IMG/VR virus record: IMGVR_UViG_3300025070_000012 | Location: 55,239-119,238 of that record | DNA: 64,000 bases | DNA from: a virus | Direction: 5' to 3' (one strand) | The notes under the pieces: generated by a model | Seen by the model: only the letters and a program-made list of their open reading frames with translations | The model's database searches: none | What the model was told of the DNA's origin: nothing | In this document: positions 37,284 to 43,249 of the stretch, in pieces | How the letters are laid out: each line of letters opens with the position of its first letter | Numbering within the stretch: position 1 is the stretch's first letter | Translations under genes and position numbers: made by a program

Positions 37284-37700
37284 TTATAGATCAGCCAATA
37301 ATGCCTTTAGTTTCTTTTTTGATTTACCCTTTACTTTAGCTTTTGAGATATCGTTATCTCCATCACCCACAACTACAATGGCAATCATACCCATTGACTT
37401 GTGTGGTGAACACTGATACAAGTAAACGCCTGGCGTGTCAAATGTAATTGCCACTTCTTTATTAAGTTTTGATTTCTTTGGTGCATCCCATCCATCTGGG
37501 CCAGCAATGAATTCTACATTGTGTCCTTTTGAAGTTGGAACCCACGTGATTGTATCACCTACATCAATACGTGCGATATCTTCACTGTATACCATCTTTG
37601 CACCATCGTCACGTTTATTCAACATTTCAATAGTCATATCTTCAGCGTATGCTGATGTTGCGAAAAGTGCCATAAGACTAGCAGTAATTAGATTTTTCAT
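37284..37700 (-). CDS. Pseudoazurin (periplasmic type-1 blue copper protein)
   Basis: 138 residues. Signal peptide 1-19 (MKNLITASLMALFATSAYA|ED). The mature part has the pseudoazurin fold signature: VGDTITWVPTSKGHNVEF with H60, then YLYQCSPHKSMGM with C97, H100 and M105. After signal removal these become 41, 78, 81 and 86, almost the classical pseudoazurin numbering (40, 78, 81, 86). The Lys-rich C-terminal helices (AKVKGKSKKKLKALLADL) also fit the family. Pseudoazurins carry electrons from the bc1 complex to periplasmic reductases and oxidases. AGGAAA ribosome-binding site. It is next to an oxidase-IV-like gene and small membrane proteins in an early-type operon, so probably a host-metabolism gene. 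Confidence 0.92.
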   Translation of the reverse strand: MKNLITASLMALFATSAYAEDMTIEMLNKRDDGAKMVYSEDIARIDVGDTITWVPTSKGHNVEFIAGPDGWDAPKKSKLNKEVAITFDTPGVYLYQCSPHKSMGMIAIVVVGDGDNDISKAKVKGKSKKKLKALLADL

Positions 37701-37714
37701 TTTGTTTCCTATCT

Positions 37715-37921
37715 TTATTTCTTTACATTAAGATTGGACGGATTATATTGTTCGCCATTATAGGCAGGATAGGTGTCGTCCTCTACCCCAAAGTTACACG
37801 ATGCCACAATCAATAAGAATGCGATTGAGGCATAGGTAGTTCTTTTAGACCATAATATAAAACCTTCAAATGTTTTCTCCGCTTCTTTCTGAGCGGCTGC
37901 ACGTACTTCATCATCGGTCAT
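37715..37921 (-). CDS. Small membrane protein resembling aa3-type cytochrome c oxidase subunit IV
   Basis: 68 residues. Residues 11-22 (QKEAEKTFEGFI) followed by a Trp and one membrane helix (~29-45) match the short bacterial aa3 oxidase subunit IV family of alphaproteobacteria (Pfam COX4_pro_2; typical QEKTF-GFI then a helix). The C-terminal periplasmic tail of ~25 residues (VEDDTYPAYNGEQYNPS) is extra compared with the ~45-residue host proteins. Its ATG overlaps the upstream TGA and it lies 14 bp before pseudoazurin. The match rests on a short motif, so it could be another single-pass protein, but context supports it. Confidence 0.5.
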   Translation of the reverse strand: MTDDEVRAAAQKEAEKTFEGFILWSKRTTYASIAFLLIVASCNFGVEDDTYPAYNGEQYNPSNLNVKK

Positions 37922-38097
37922 AGTGATCTCGTTCCATAATAAGATCGATAGACTTCTGCGAGTTCTTGTTGGTCAGTAGACTCTTGAACTACGTAGTCGG
38001 TTTTATCAATTCTTGTTCCATCTGCAATTGCAATAGCATCTTCATATCGTGATGCGATTGCAATAATTTCACCAGATTTTTTTCTAACGATATGCAT
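37918..38097 (-). CDS. Hypothetical 59-aa protein
   Basis: The ATG in TAATG overlapping the upstream stop is chosen over an in-frame TTG 18 bp earlier. Begins MHIVRKKSGEIIAIASRYED; contains IADGTRIDKTDYVV. Soluble, with an alternating beta-alpha pattern. Function unknown. Coupled to both neighbours. Confidence 0.65.
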   Translation of the reverse strand: MHIVRKKSGEIIAIASRYEDAIAIADGTRIDKTDYVVQESTDQQELAEVYRSYYGTRSL

Positions 38098-38267
38098 TAG
38101 TTCAGACCAAAGCAAGGTAAGATGTTGACATTGCAGTAACGTCCATATTCTTCAAGTCCTACCATTGCCATTAACATTAATACTGGTACAACAGCAATCA
38201 TTAAAACAACAACTAAGAATGCCCAACCCAAACCTTTGGTTGTGCAATAGTTTGTTTGTTCACTCAT
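38097..38267 (-). CDS. Small single-pass membrane protein, 56 aa
   Basis: The ATG at 38267 lies inside the end of the upstream gene, after GGTGGCGAG. An upstream in-frame start at 38291 is also possible. Residues 1-12 are polar (MSEQTNYCTTKG), followed by a long hydrophobic helix (WAFLVVVLMIAVVPVLMLMA) and a short tail with two Cys. Part of the cluster of small membrane proteins next to pseudoazurin. Function unknown. Confidence 0.65.
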   Translation of the reverse strand: MSEQTNYCTTKGLGWAFLVVVLMIAVVPVLMLMAMVGLEEYGRYCNVNILPCFGLN

Positions 38268-38631
38268 GCTCGCCACCGTTTGCTCGTCCATTATATTTAC
38301 GGCCTGATTTCAAAATGTTGTTGAGTGATTCTGGATTGTTTTCTGCTTGACGGAATGTTATAACAGTAATTGTAATACCACTGATAAGCAGTAAGTGAAA
38401 GGCCGCACTGATACCAAACGCAAGATAACTTCCTACCATCAGGGCAAAGATACCACTCCAGATAAAGAATAGACACTGAAAGATCATGTGTCCTACCATA
38501 GGGTCTAGATTACGTAGTGGTGACTTTTCTATTGTCATGACGCTGTCCCACATATCACGTGGAATACTTGCAATTTCAGTTAGTGTGGTTGCCCATCCAA
38601 TGGGTCTCTGTGTGTTCTGTTTTTTTGACAT
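38260..38631 (-). CDS. Two-pass membrane protein
   Basis: 123 residues. Basic N-terminus (MSKKQNTQRPIG), then two hydrophobic helices (~48-70, MIFQCLFFIWSGIFALMVG; ~72-92, ISAAFHLLLISGITITVI) and a polar basic tail. No recognised family. It lies between GapR and the single-pass protein, in the same operon as pseudoazurin. Confidence 0.72.
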   Translation of the reverse strand: MSKKQNTQRPIGWATTLTEIASIPRDMWDSVMTIEKSPLRNLDPMVGHMIFQCLFFIWSGIFALMVGSYLAFGISAAFHLLLISGITITVITFRQAENNPESLNNILKSGRKYNGRANGGEHE

Positions 38632-38633
38632 GA

Positions 38634-38882
38634 TTACATTCCTATTGCTTTCATATATGTTTCCAACAACGCCTCTTCATTAGCGATGTCATCTGCATCA
38701 CGTTTCCTTAGTGATACAATTTTTTTGAGGATCTTAGGTTCGTATCCTCGTGCCTTTGCTTCTTCGCATACAGATTTTACATCTCCACGAAGATCAAGTA
38801 ACTGTTCATCTAAACGTTCGAGACGTTCGATGAAAGACATGACTTCTGCCTCAGCACTATCGAAGTCTTGTTCATCACTCAT
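38634..38882 (-). CDS. gapR: GapR/DUF2312 family nucleoid-associated protein
   Basis: 82 residues from the ATG at 38882 (an in-frame GTG lies 9 bp upstream). The pattern FIERLERLDEQLLDLRGDVK, then EEAKARGYEPKILKKIVSLR, KRDADD and EEALLETYMKAIGM, matches the alphaproteobacterial DUF2312/GapR family along its whole length. Cellular GapR clamps overtwisted DNA ahead of forks and RNA polymerase and stimulates type II topoisomerases. A phage copy may help replication or transcription or reshape the host nucleoid. Its start overlaps the upstream stop. Confidence 0.85.
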   Translation of the reverse strand: MSDEQDFDSAEAEVMSFIERLERLDEQLLDLRGDVKSVCEEAKARGYEPKILKKIVSLRKRDADDIANEEALLETYMKAIGM

Positions 38883-39135
38883 CGTCTTCACGCTCTTCCA
38901 TTTCCCACATTTCAGATTCGTGAGAGTTGATTAGATTACTGAATCCAATTTGGAATGGTGAGTATTCATTCAGTTCATGATCACGGAAGTTTTCAATTTC
39001 ACGGATCTGTTCTTCGGTAATTTCAGTGATCTCTGAAACACCATAATGTTCAAACACATATTCATAAACCGTATCAGTAACTTCCGATTCAATGCGTTCT
39101 TCCCATTTATAAATTCGAGGCCATTCAAACGACAT
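38875..39135 (-). CDS. Hypothetical acidic protein
   Basis: 86 residues, rich in Glu and aromatic residues (SFEWPRIYKWEERIE, HESEMWEMEEREDDE). No membrane segment. It overlaps the sulfotransferase end by 11 bp and the GapR start by 8 bp. Function unknown. Confidence 0.7.
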   Translation of the reverse strand: MSFEWPRIYKWEERIESEVTDTVYEYVFEHYGVSEITEITEEQIREIENFRDHELNEYSPFQIGFSNLINSHESEMWEMEEREDDE

Positions 39136-39736
39136 TTTTGTCTCCTTTTACATAAAAATTAGGGTTAAATTGTTTTGAAAATGGAACAGTATGTTTATCA
39201 ACGTTTTCCCATTTTGCAGTTGATGGTTTCCATCCAGTGATGTTCTGAATATCTCTCAGATATATATTCCAGTTTTCGAACCAGTCTTGGTAATCCCTGT
39301 AATAGAAATTAGGTTTACTCATTGAGTCCTGTCTCCAACTTTCCCAAGAATTCCAGACGCAGTTTAAAGATGCTTCCATTAAATGTTTTGCAGCTCCTTT
39401 GTCTGGGTGGTTGTGAGTTTGAATAAAATCAACTTTCCGTCTACGGATTGAAGACTTCCAAACATCTAACGTTTTGTGTGTTCCAATAAACAGAATTGAT
39501 TGATTTTCAAGTTCTAGGTTCTGAAGATCAAATGCGCCTGGAAAATATCCAAACGCTTTCTGTTCTTTACCATGCCTGTTTTCAACCCAATCTGGATTGA
39601 TACCCAATGGTGTGAGATGTTTCCAATGAGCCTGATTTGAGTAACATGGAATATCTGGAAAGTTGTGTTCCATCAATCTGTGTATCCAATTCGTACCAGA
39701 TCGTTGTAACCCAACTACGTGGTAATTGGTGAACAT
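39125..39736 (-). CDS. Sulfotransferase-family protein
   Basis: The start is the ATG of TAATG overlapping the upstream small gene (203 aa). The 5' PAPS-binding loop is VVGLQRSGTNWIHRLM at residues 7-22, typical of sulfotransferase-family P-loops. A His-rich segment (THNHPDKGAAKHL) and a Trp-rich C-terminal region follow. Sulfotransferases move sulfate from PAPS to sugars, lipids or proteins; the acceptor here is unknown. Phage copies may modify host or virion glycans. Confidence 0.7.
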   Translation of the reverse strand: MFTNYHVVGLQRSGTNWIHRLMEHNFPDIPCYSNQAHWKHLTPLGINPDWVENRHGKEQKAFGYFPGAFDLQNLELENQSILFIGTHKTLDVWKSSIRRRKVDFIQTHNHPDKGAAKHLMEASLNCVWNSWESWRQDSMSKPNFYYRDYQDWFENWNIYLRDIQNITGWKPSTAKWENVDKHTVPFSKQFNPNFYVKGDKNVV

Positions 39737-39864
39737 TAACGAAGCATCCTCATACAAGTAAATATTGAATGATCATTAAGACAGTCTCTCCACATATGCA
39801 TTAGTAGTGCAACTACCAAACCTATTGTTATCACCCCAGCGACGATATAAATCAAATCCTTCAT
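39736..39864 (-). CDS. Small single-pass membrane protein, 42 aa
   Basis: An open frame of 42 residues with one helix (MKDLIYIVAGVITIGLVVAL). Translation is supported by overlaps on both sides: ATGA with the upstream gene and TAATG with the sulfotransferase. Function unknown. Confidence 0.65.
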   Translation of the reverse strand: MKDLIYIVAGVITIGLVVALLMHMWRDCLNDHSIFTCMRMLR

Positions 39865-40370
39865 AACACAAAAGTCCTTCCTTCAGACAGATGCAAAGGC
39901 AATTCTCTTACCTTGTCTGACACGTTTTTCTTTTTGAATTTTTTAGTGATCGTCGGGTACTGTAGTATAACTTCTTTTTCTACAACTAGACATTTCGTAC
40001 GAGAGTAATTCAAGAAAACCATGAAGAACGGACGATCCTCGAGCAAGTATTTATTCTTTCGGCCGAGGAAGTGAATGTGACGATAGTACGCAGGCCACTC
40101 TTTATCCCATGCAGACCATCTTTCAAATTCAAAGTCTACCACTGGATTGTTGTTTTCGTCGACTAAAGATAAATCAACACCATACTGCCCATAGAAGTGA
40201 GGCCTGAAATACATTGGTTCACGTCCAACCGCATCACCAATGTGATCCAACAAACTGGAGTTCTTCTTTACGCCTCTGATGAATGCATCAATTTCTTTTT
40301 CATCATCAAAAGAGTCTTTCCTATCACCATAGGAACCCCATTTGGTTCTATCTGTATTCGATACTAACAT
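39861..40370 (-). CDS. Hypothetical protein, possibly nuclease-like
   Basis: 169 residues. Middle segments VDLSLVDENNNPVVDFEFER and RHIHFLGRKNKYLL give an Asp...Glu...Lys spacing faintly like a PD-(D/E)XK core, but this is weak. The rest (VFLNYSRTKCLVVEKEVI) is not recognised. In the same operon as the AbrB-like and sulfotransferase genes. Function unknown. Confidence 0.7.
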   Translation of the reverse strand: MLVSNTDRTKWGSYGDRKDSFDDEKEIDAFIRGVKKNSSLLDHIGDAVGREPMYFRPHFYGQYGVDLSLVDENNNPVVDFEFERWSAWDKEWPAYYRHIHFLGRKNKYLLEDRPFFMVFLNYSRTKCLVVEKEVILQYPTITKKFKKKNVSDKVRELPLHLSEGRTFVL

Positions 40371-40547
40371 TTAAGAATAGGCGAATTGTTCTGGATCTGG
40401 TTCGTATGAGAACTCACCATTCATTTCTTTTTGAACCTGTTCCCAAACATCTTGTTGGGTAACACCATGTTTACGAACGAAGACAGGTTTAGACATCCAT
40501 GCAGCGTCTTCTTGCATCTCCATTACCCATTGTCCAACTTTACTCAT
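40371..40547 (-). CDS. Conserved-type small phage protein, 58 aa
   Basis: ATG at 40547 after GAGGAG with 7 bp spacing (upstream TTG rejected). Sequence MSKVGQWVMEMQEDAAWM then FVRKHGVTQQDVWEQV; small helical proteins of this type are frequent in marine T4-like phages. Function unknown. Confidence 0.7.
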   Translation of the reverse strand: MSKVGQWVMEMQEDAAWMSKPVFVRKHGVTQQDVWEQVQKEMNGEFSYEPDPEQFAYS

Positions 40548-40558
40548 TATATATCTCC

Positions 40559-40816
40559 TCAATCAAATTCTGGTGGGACGTTCTTATCTATTAGATTTCC
40601 CCGAGCAGTTTCATATTCTTTAGTGGGATGTTCTTCTTTCTTTCGAATTACCAAACCATTTGTGCCATATTCTACCACAAGAGTATCACCAATGTCAAGC
40701 CCTAAAGATTCCATTATTATAGGTGGAAGTTTCATAATGACATTGTCGGGATCACCTTCGATTTCTTCGAAGAGATCCTCTGCCTTTATAGTACCCACTT
40801 CAGCTGGTTTGACCAT
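40559..40816 (-). CDS. AbrB/SpoVT/MazE-like DNA-binding protein
   Basis: 85 residues. The core NVIMKLPPIIMESLGLDIGD followed by TLVVEYGTNGLVIRKK is the swapped-hairpin AbrB pattern (beta-P-x-x-L-x-L-x-x-G-D-beta) of MazE-type antitoxins and transition regulators. No toxin partner lies next to it, so it is more likely a phage transcription regulator than half of a toxin-antitoxin pair. Its start overlaps the upstream gene by 17 bp. Confidence 0.7.
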   Translation of the reverse strand: MVKPAEVGTIKAEDLFEEIEGDPDNVIMKLPPIIMESLGLDIGDTLVVEYGTNGLVIRKKEEHPTKEYETARGNLIDKNVPPEFD

Positions 40817-40973
40817 TTTCTACATCCTCATCGTTCATGTATGCACTGACAAGTGCGTCCAACTTTTCCTTCGCCTGGCCTGTAAGTTCGAGAACAGAAT
40901 CGGGTAGACCCTCAATCTCTTCTCGTTCTTGCATTTTACGAAGATTTTCTACCAACTCCGAAAAGTCACTCAT
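40800..40973 (-). CDS. Small helical protein, 57 aa
   Basis: 57-residue frame starting MSDFSELVENLRKMQEREEI; acidic and helical (LELTGQAKEKLDALVSAYMN). Its ATG overlaps the upstream TGA (ATGA). Its end overlaps the AbrB-like start, with GAGGATGT inside it serving as that gene's ribosome-binding site. Function unknown. Confidence 0.65.
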   Translation of the reverse strand: MSDFSELVENLRKMQEREEIEGLPDSVLELTGQAKEKLDALVSAYMNDEDVENGQTS

Positions 40974-41185
40974 AGACCAAGAATCCTTCCAGCGTCACTA
41001 GTGATTTTTTTACCCGAACGTAACCATTCTTCACACTGTTCAAAATAGAATGCAGTGTCTTCATGACCTTCACGTTCAAGAACTTCTTTTGCGGATTTGA
41101 AGAATGTGACAAGAGTCATATCATTGATCTGACCCCCATCATTCATCGATGCTGGTTTCCACTTACCACTACGTTGATTACTCAT
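40970..41185 (-). CDS. Hypothetical 71-aa protein
   Basis: Start at 41185 chosen because GGAGG lies just upstream and the previous stop is 1 bp away. Sequence MSNQRSGKWKPASMNDGG, then helical LVTFFKSAKEVLEREGHEDT and YFEQCEEWL. Function unknown. Confidence 0.68.
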   Translation of the reverse strand: MSNQRSGKWKPASMNDGGQINDMTLVTFFKSAKEVLEREGHEDTAFYFEQCEEWLRSGKKITSDAGRILGL

Positions 41186-41186
41186 A

Positions 41187-41726
41187 TTAAGCTGCCTCCT
41201 TCGCAGGTTCCATAGTTGACATAATAGAATTGAACTCATCCTCATACGAGTAAGGAAGGTTCATATCGTAACAGGCATAACTGCCTCCATACATGAGGTC
41301 ATACTCAGTGAAACACTGAGCCTCAAGTAACCAACGGATCGCTGTCTCACGATCAACAGAGTTAGATGTCATAAGTTCGGTAACAGTACCTTCGAACTTT
41401 GCAACATTCTCCTCTTCAATTCTTTTGTCTTCATCGAACTGACGAGAGGCGGCATCACCATATTCATCTGCCATCTCTTCAAGTTGTGAAGTGGTGTAAG
41501 TGTCCCAATCAAGATTGATCTTGGAACCGTATGCAGCTTTACTGCATTCACGAATAGTACAGACCAACTGATCACGTACGTAATCGTCGACTGTGAAAAT
41601 ACCACCTTCATTCCAGAAGGCTTCATCAGTGGTAATCATACCACCCCAACGGTTGTCTGGATCTTCGTCCATCCAAGCCTGAGTTTTGGCGTTCTGCGCC
41701 TCGATATAATTGATAAGTTCTGACAT
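41187..41726 (-). CDS. Hypothetical acidic protein
   Basis: 179 residues, acidic, rich in Trp/Tyr (MITTDEAFWNEGGIFTVDDY, QCFTEYDLMYGGSYACYDMN). No membrane segment or known motif. Its ATG overlaps the upstream stop (TAATG). Probably an early phage protein. Confidence 0.75.
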   Translation of the reverse strand: MSELINYIEAQNAKTQAWMDEDPDNRWGGMITTDEAFWNEGGIFTVDDYVRDQLVCTIRECSKAAYGSKINLDWDTYTTSQLEEMADEYGDAASRQFDEDKRIEEENVAKFEGTVTELMTSNSVDRETAIRWLLEAQCFTEYDLMYGGSYACYDMNLPYSYEDEFNSIMSTMEPAKEAA

Positions 41727-42031
41727 TATGCAAGCTCCTCAAATCCAACCATTGCAACTTTGTATTTGGTGTTTCCCAACAACATATGGTCACCCATAGA
41801 TGTCGAACGCAAACCAAACTTTCTACCTTCGTGTTCTGGAAGTTCACCGACAACAGTAACGTCATCGTTACCATCGGCTTCCATCTTCAAAGACCAAGAG
41901 TCCATGATGTTCTGTGTCCAACGATACGCATATTCCAAAGCGGAAGTACCGTCACGATCACCGACTTCTACCAACGCAACAGTACGTGGTGTTTCTTCGA
42001 AGGCGGCGTGGATAACTGCAACTTGTGTCAT
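41726..42031 (-). CDS. Hypothetical protein, first gene of the 36.7-42.0 kb operon
   Basis: 101 residues (TQVAVIHAAFEETPRTVALV, YRWTQNIMDSWSLKME). Directly behind a strong sigma70-type promoter, with AAAAGGAA as ribosome-binding site. Function unknown, but it leads the operon carrying GapR and pseudoazurin. Confidence 0.75.
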   Translation of the reverse strand: MTQVAVIHAAFEETPRTVALVEVGDRDGTSALEYAYRWTQNIMDSWSLKMEADGNDDVTVVGELPEHEGRKFGLRSTSMGDHMLLGNTKYKVAMVGFEELA

Positions 42032-42061
42032 GATGTGTTCCTTTTCTCAACTTACAAACAT

Positions 42062-42090
42062 ATTCTACGACATTTTAGAGGCAATGTCAA
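42062..42090 (-). promoter_or_regulatory. Sigma70-type (early) promoter TTGACA-17-TAGAAT
   Basis: On the minus strand TTGACA (42090-42085), 17-bp spacer, TAGAAT (42067-42062). Upstream is an A/T-rich tract with AATTAATTT repeats like an UP element. Predicted start of transcription of the operon down to 36709. Confidence 0.85.
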
Positions 42091-42114
42091 GCCTTTATTT
42101 GAATTAATTTCAAA

Positions 42115-42423
42115 TTAATTCGCAGGTTCATAGTCATCAACCCCAATGATTATTTTGGGAAAGGCACTATTGCTTTCTGGGAAAACCAGACCGAAATCTT
42201 CGATCATGATGTCACGTACCTTTTCACGGTCAAGTGAGTCACCAGCAAAAGAGAAACTGTCCTCTGGATTTGTACCGACTTGATCGATGTATTTTTGAGT
42301 GGCTTCAATGATGTGCGCAGGTGTCGCACCCATGTCATAAACCCCACCTGCACCGTAGAAGTCTTCTACATAGGCACAGAAGTCGATAATACCGTCGACG
42401 ATGTTTTCTACTGAATTAGTCAT
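42115..42423 (-). CDS. Hypothetical acidic protein
   Basis: 102 residues (SVENIVDGIIDFCAYVEDFY, FSFAGDSLDREKVRDIMIED). Acidic with mixed alpha/beta pattern. Its start overlaps the upstream stop (TAATG), third gene behind promoter 42722-42749. Function unknown. Confidence 0.72.
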   Translation of the reverse strand: MTNSVENIVDGIIDFCAYVEDFYGAGGVYDMGATPAHIIEATQKYIDQVGTNPEDSFSFAGDSLDREKVRDIMIEDFGLVFPESNSAFPKIIIGVDDYEPAN

Positions 42424-42596
42424 TATTCATACTCCATAGCTGATTCAAGTTGTTGTAACATTATTTCGAATTCGTTTTTCATTGACTCTGCAGCCGCAAT
42501 CGCAGCGTGATCAACATCTTCCATACTTCTATAAGAGGCGATGTTGTTGTCACAGGCAGAGATATAATTTTGAAGTTCTTGTTGCATAGCGTCCAT
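42423..42596 (-). CDS. Small helical protein, 57 aa
   Basis: 57 residues, helical and acidic (MDAMQQELQNYISACDNN, AIAAAESMKNEFEIMLQQLE). AAGGAATAT before the ATG; the stop overlaps the next ATG. Function unknown. Confidence 0.65.
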   Translation of the reverse strand: MDAMQQELQNYISACDNNIASYRSMEDVDHAAIAAAESMKNEFEIMLQQLESAMEYE

Positions 42597-42606
42597 GATA
42601 TATTCC

Positions 42607-42690
42607 TTAAGACATGAAGTAGATTACGAGACCAGCGATACACGCAATGGTCATTAGATCAGAGGCAAAATTGATAACTAGGTTTTTCAT
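42607..42690 (-). CDS. Tiny membrane peptide, 27 aa
   Basis: 27-residue frame beginning MKNLVINFASDLMTIACIAG and continuing hydrophobic; one membrane helix. First frame behind promoter 42722-42749. The only support is the promoter, reading frame and AGAAAGCGAA leader. Confidence 0.45.
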   Translation of the reverse strand: MKNLVINFASDLMTIACIAGLVIYFMS

Positions 42691-42721
42691 TGGTGATTCG
42701 CTTTCTCTTGATTACAGTACT

Positions 42722-42749
42722 AATATACACGTTTTTCTGGGAATGTCAA
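42722..42749 (-). promoter_or_regulatory. Sigma70-type (early) promoter TTGACA-16-TATATT
   Basis: On the minus strand GGGCTTGACATT with 16-bp spacer and TATATT. Upstream A/T tract as in the other minus-strand promoters. Drives 42690-42115. Confidence 0.8.
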
Positions 42750-42768
42750 GCCCTTTTTTGAAATTATT

Positions 42769-42999
42769 TTAAATTAATTCCATAGCGTCATCCCAGATCT
42801 TTTTCGCATCATCGTGATGATCAAAACCTTCTTCGTCTGCAAAGTCCATGCTACTCTGGAAGTAGACATCGTAGTCATTAACTTTGTGAGTCGCAAGGAT
42901 CCATGCAAGACCCTTTGCAGTCTTTGCACCACCAACAACATTGTTAACGCCTTTGTAGACTTTGACAAAACCGTGTTCTGCACTGATAAACATTTTCAT
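42769..42999 (-). CDS. Hypothetical protein with its own promoter
   Basis: 76 residues (MKMFISAEHGFVKVYKGVNN, DVYFQSSMDFADEEGFDHHD). A short soluble protein with several His/Asp near the end. Monocistronic: promoters lie on both sides. AAAGAGAG leader nearly identical to that of the gene at 49642. Function unknown. Confidence 0.72.
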   Translation of the reverse strand: MKMFISAEHGFVKVYKGVNNVVGGAKTAKGLAWILATHKVNDYDVYFQSSMDFADEEGFDHHDDAKKIWDDAMELI

Positions 43000-43034
43000 A
43001 TGAGACTCTCTTTCTTTTTTTAACTTACACTCTT

Positions 43035-43062
43035 AATATAATCATTTTTTCAAGAATGTCAA
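43035..43062 (-). promoter_or_regulatory. Sigma70-type (early) promoter TTGACA-16-TATATT
   Basis: On the minus strand GGGCTTGACATT, 16-bp spacer, TATATT, then a leader GTGTAAGTT...GAAAGAGAG shared with promoter 49678-49706. Confidence 0.82.
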
Positions 43063-43090
43063 GCCCTTTTTTAACTTTTTTTGAAAATAA

Positions 43091-43110
43091 TTTGACACTC
43101 TCTTGTCAAA
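43091..43110. repeat. Perfect inverted repeat TTTGACA-6-TGTCAAA
   Basis: A 7-bp perfect inverted repeat with 6-bp spacer in the divergent region between the minus early promoter and the plus late promoter. More TTGACA/TGTCAA half-sites follow at 43142-43157. It could be an operator or overlapping promoter elements; no well-spaced -10 box accompanies these on the plus strand. Confidence 0.5.
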
Positions 43111-43183
43111 AAATTGAATGGTCTATATTTGTCACTACGTCTGTCAAACTATTGACAATATTGATAGGTGGGGTATTCAATGG

Positions 43184-43191
43184 TATAAATA
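43184..43191 (+). promoter_or_regulatory. T4-type late promoter TATAAATA
   Basis: Exact TATAAATA (ggTATAAATAg) 59 bp before the chosen start of the secreted-protein operon. This is the only late box seen upstream of the 43.2-48.0 kb plus-strand genes. Confidence 0.7.
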
Positions 43192-43249
43192 GTTCGACAA
43201 GTGCGTTGATTTGCAAAATTATACATGGTCAGATAGAATGGAGAAAATT

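Noticed and set aside
37284-37700. Plastocyanin (petE) as in cyanophages.
   Set aside because: The CSPHKSMGM loop spacing (C-x2-H-x4-M) and the long Lys-rich C-terminal helices fit pseudoazurin rather than plastocyanin.
40559-40816. MazE-type antitoxin of a toxin-antitoxin pair.
   Set aside because: The AbrB-like fold is visible but neither neighbour looks like a MazF/PemK toxin.
43092-43129. Sigma70 promoter on the plus strand from TTGACA to TATATT.
   Set aside because: The spacing is 26 bp (or 14 bp from TTGTCA), outside the functional range.
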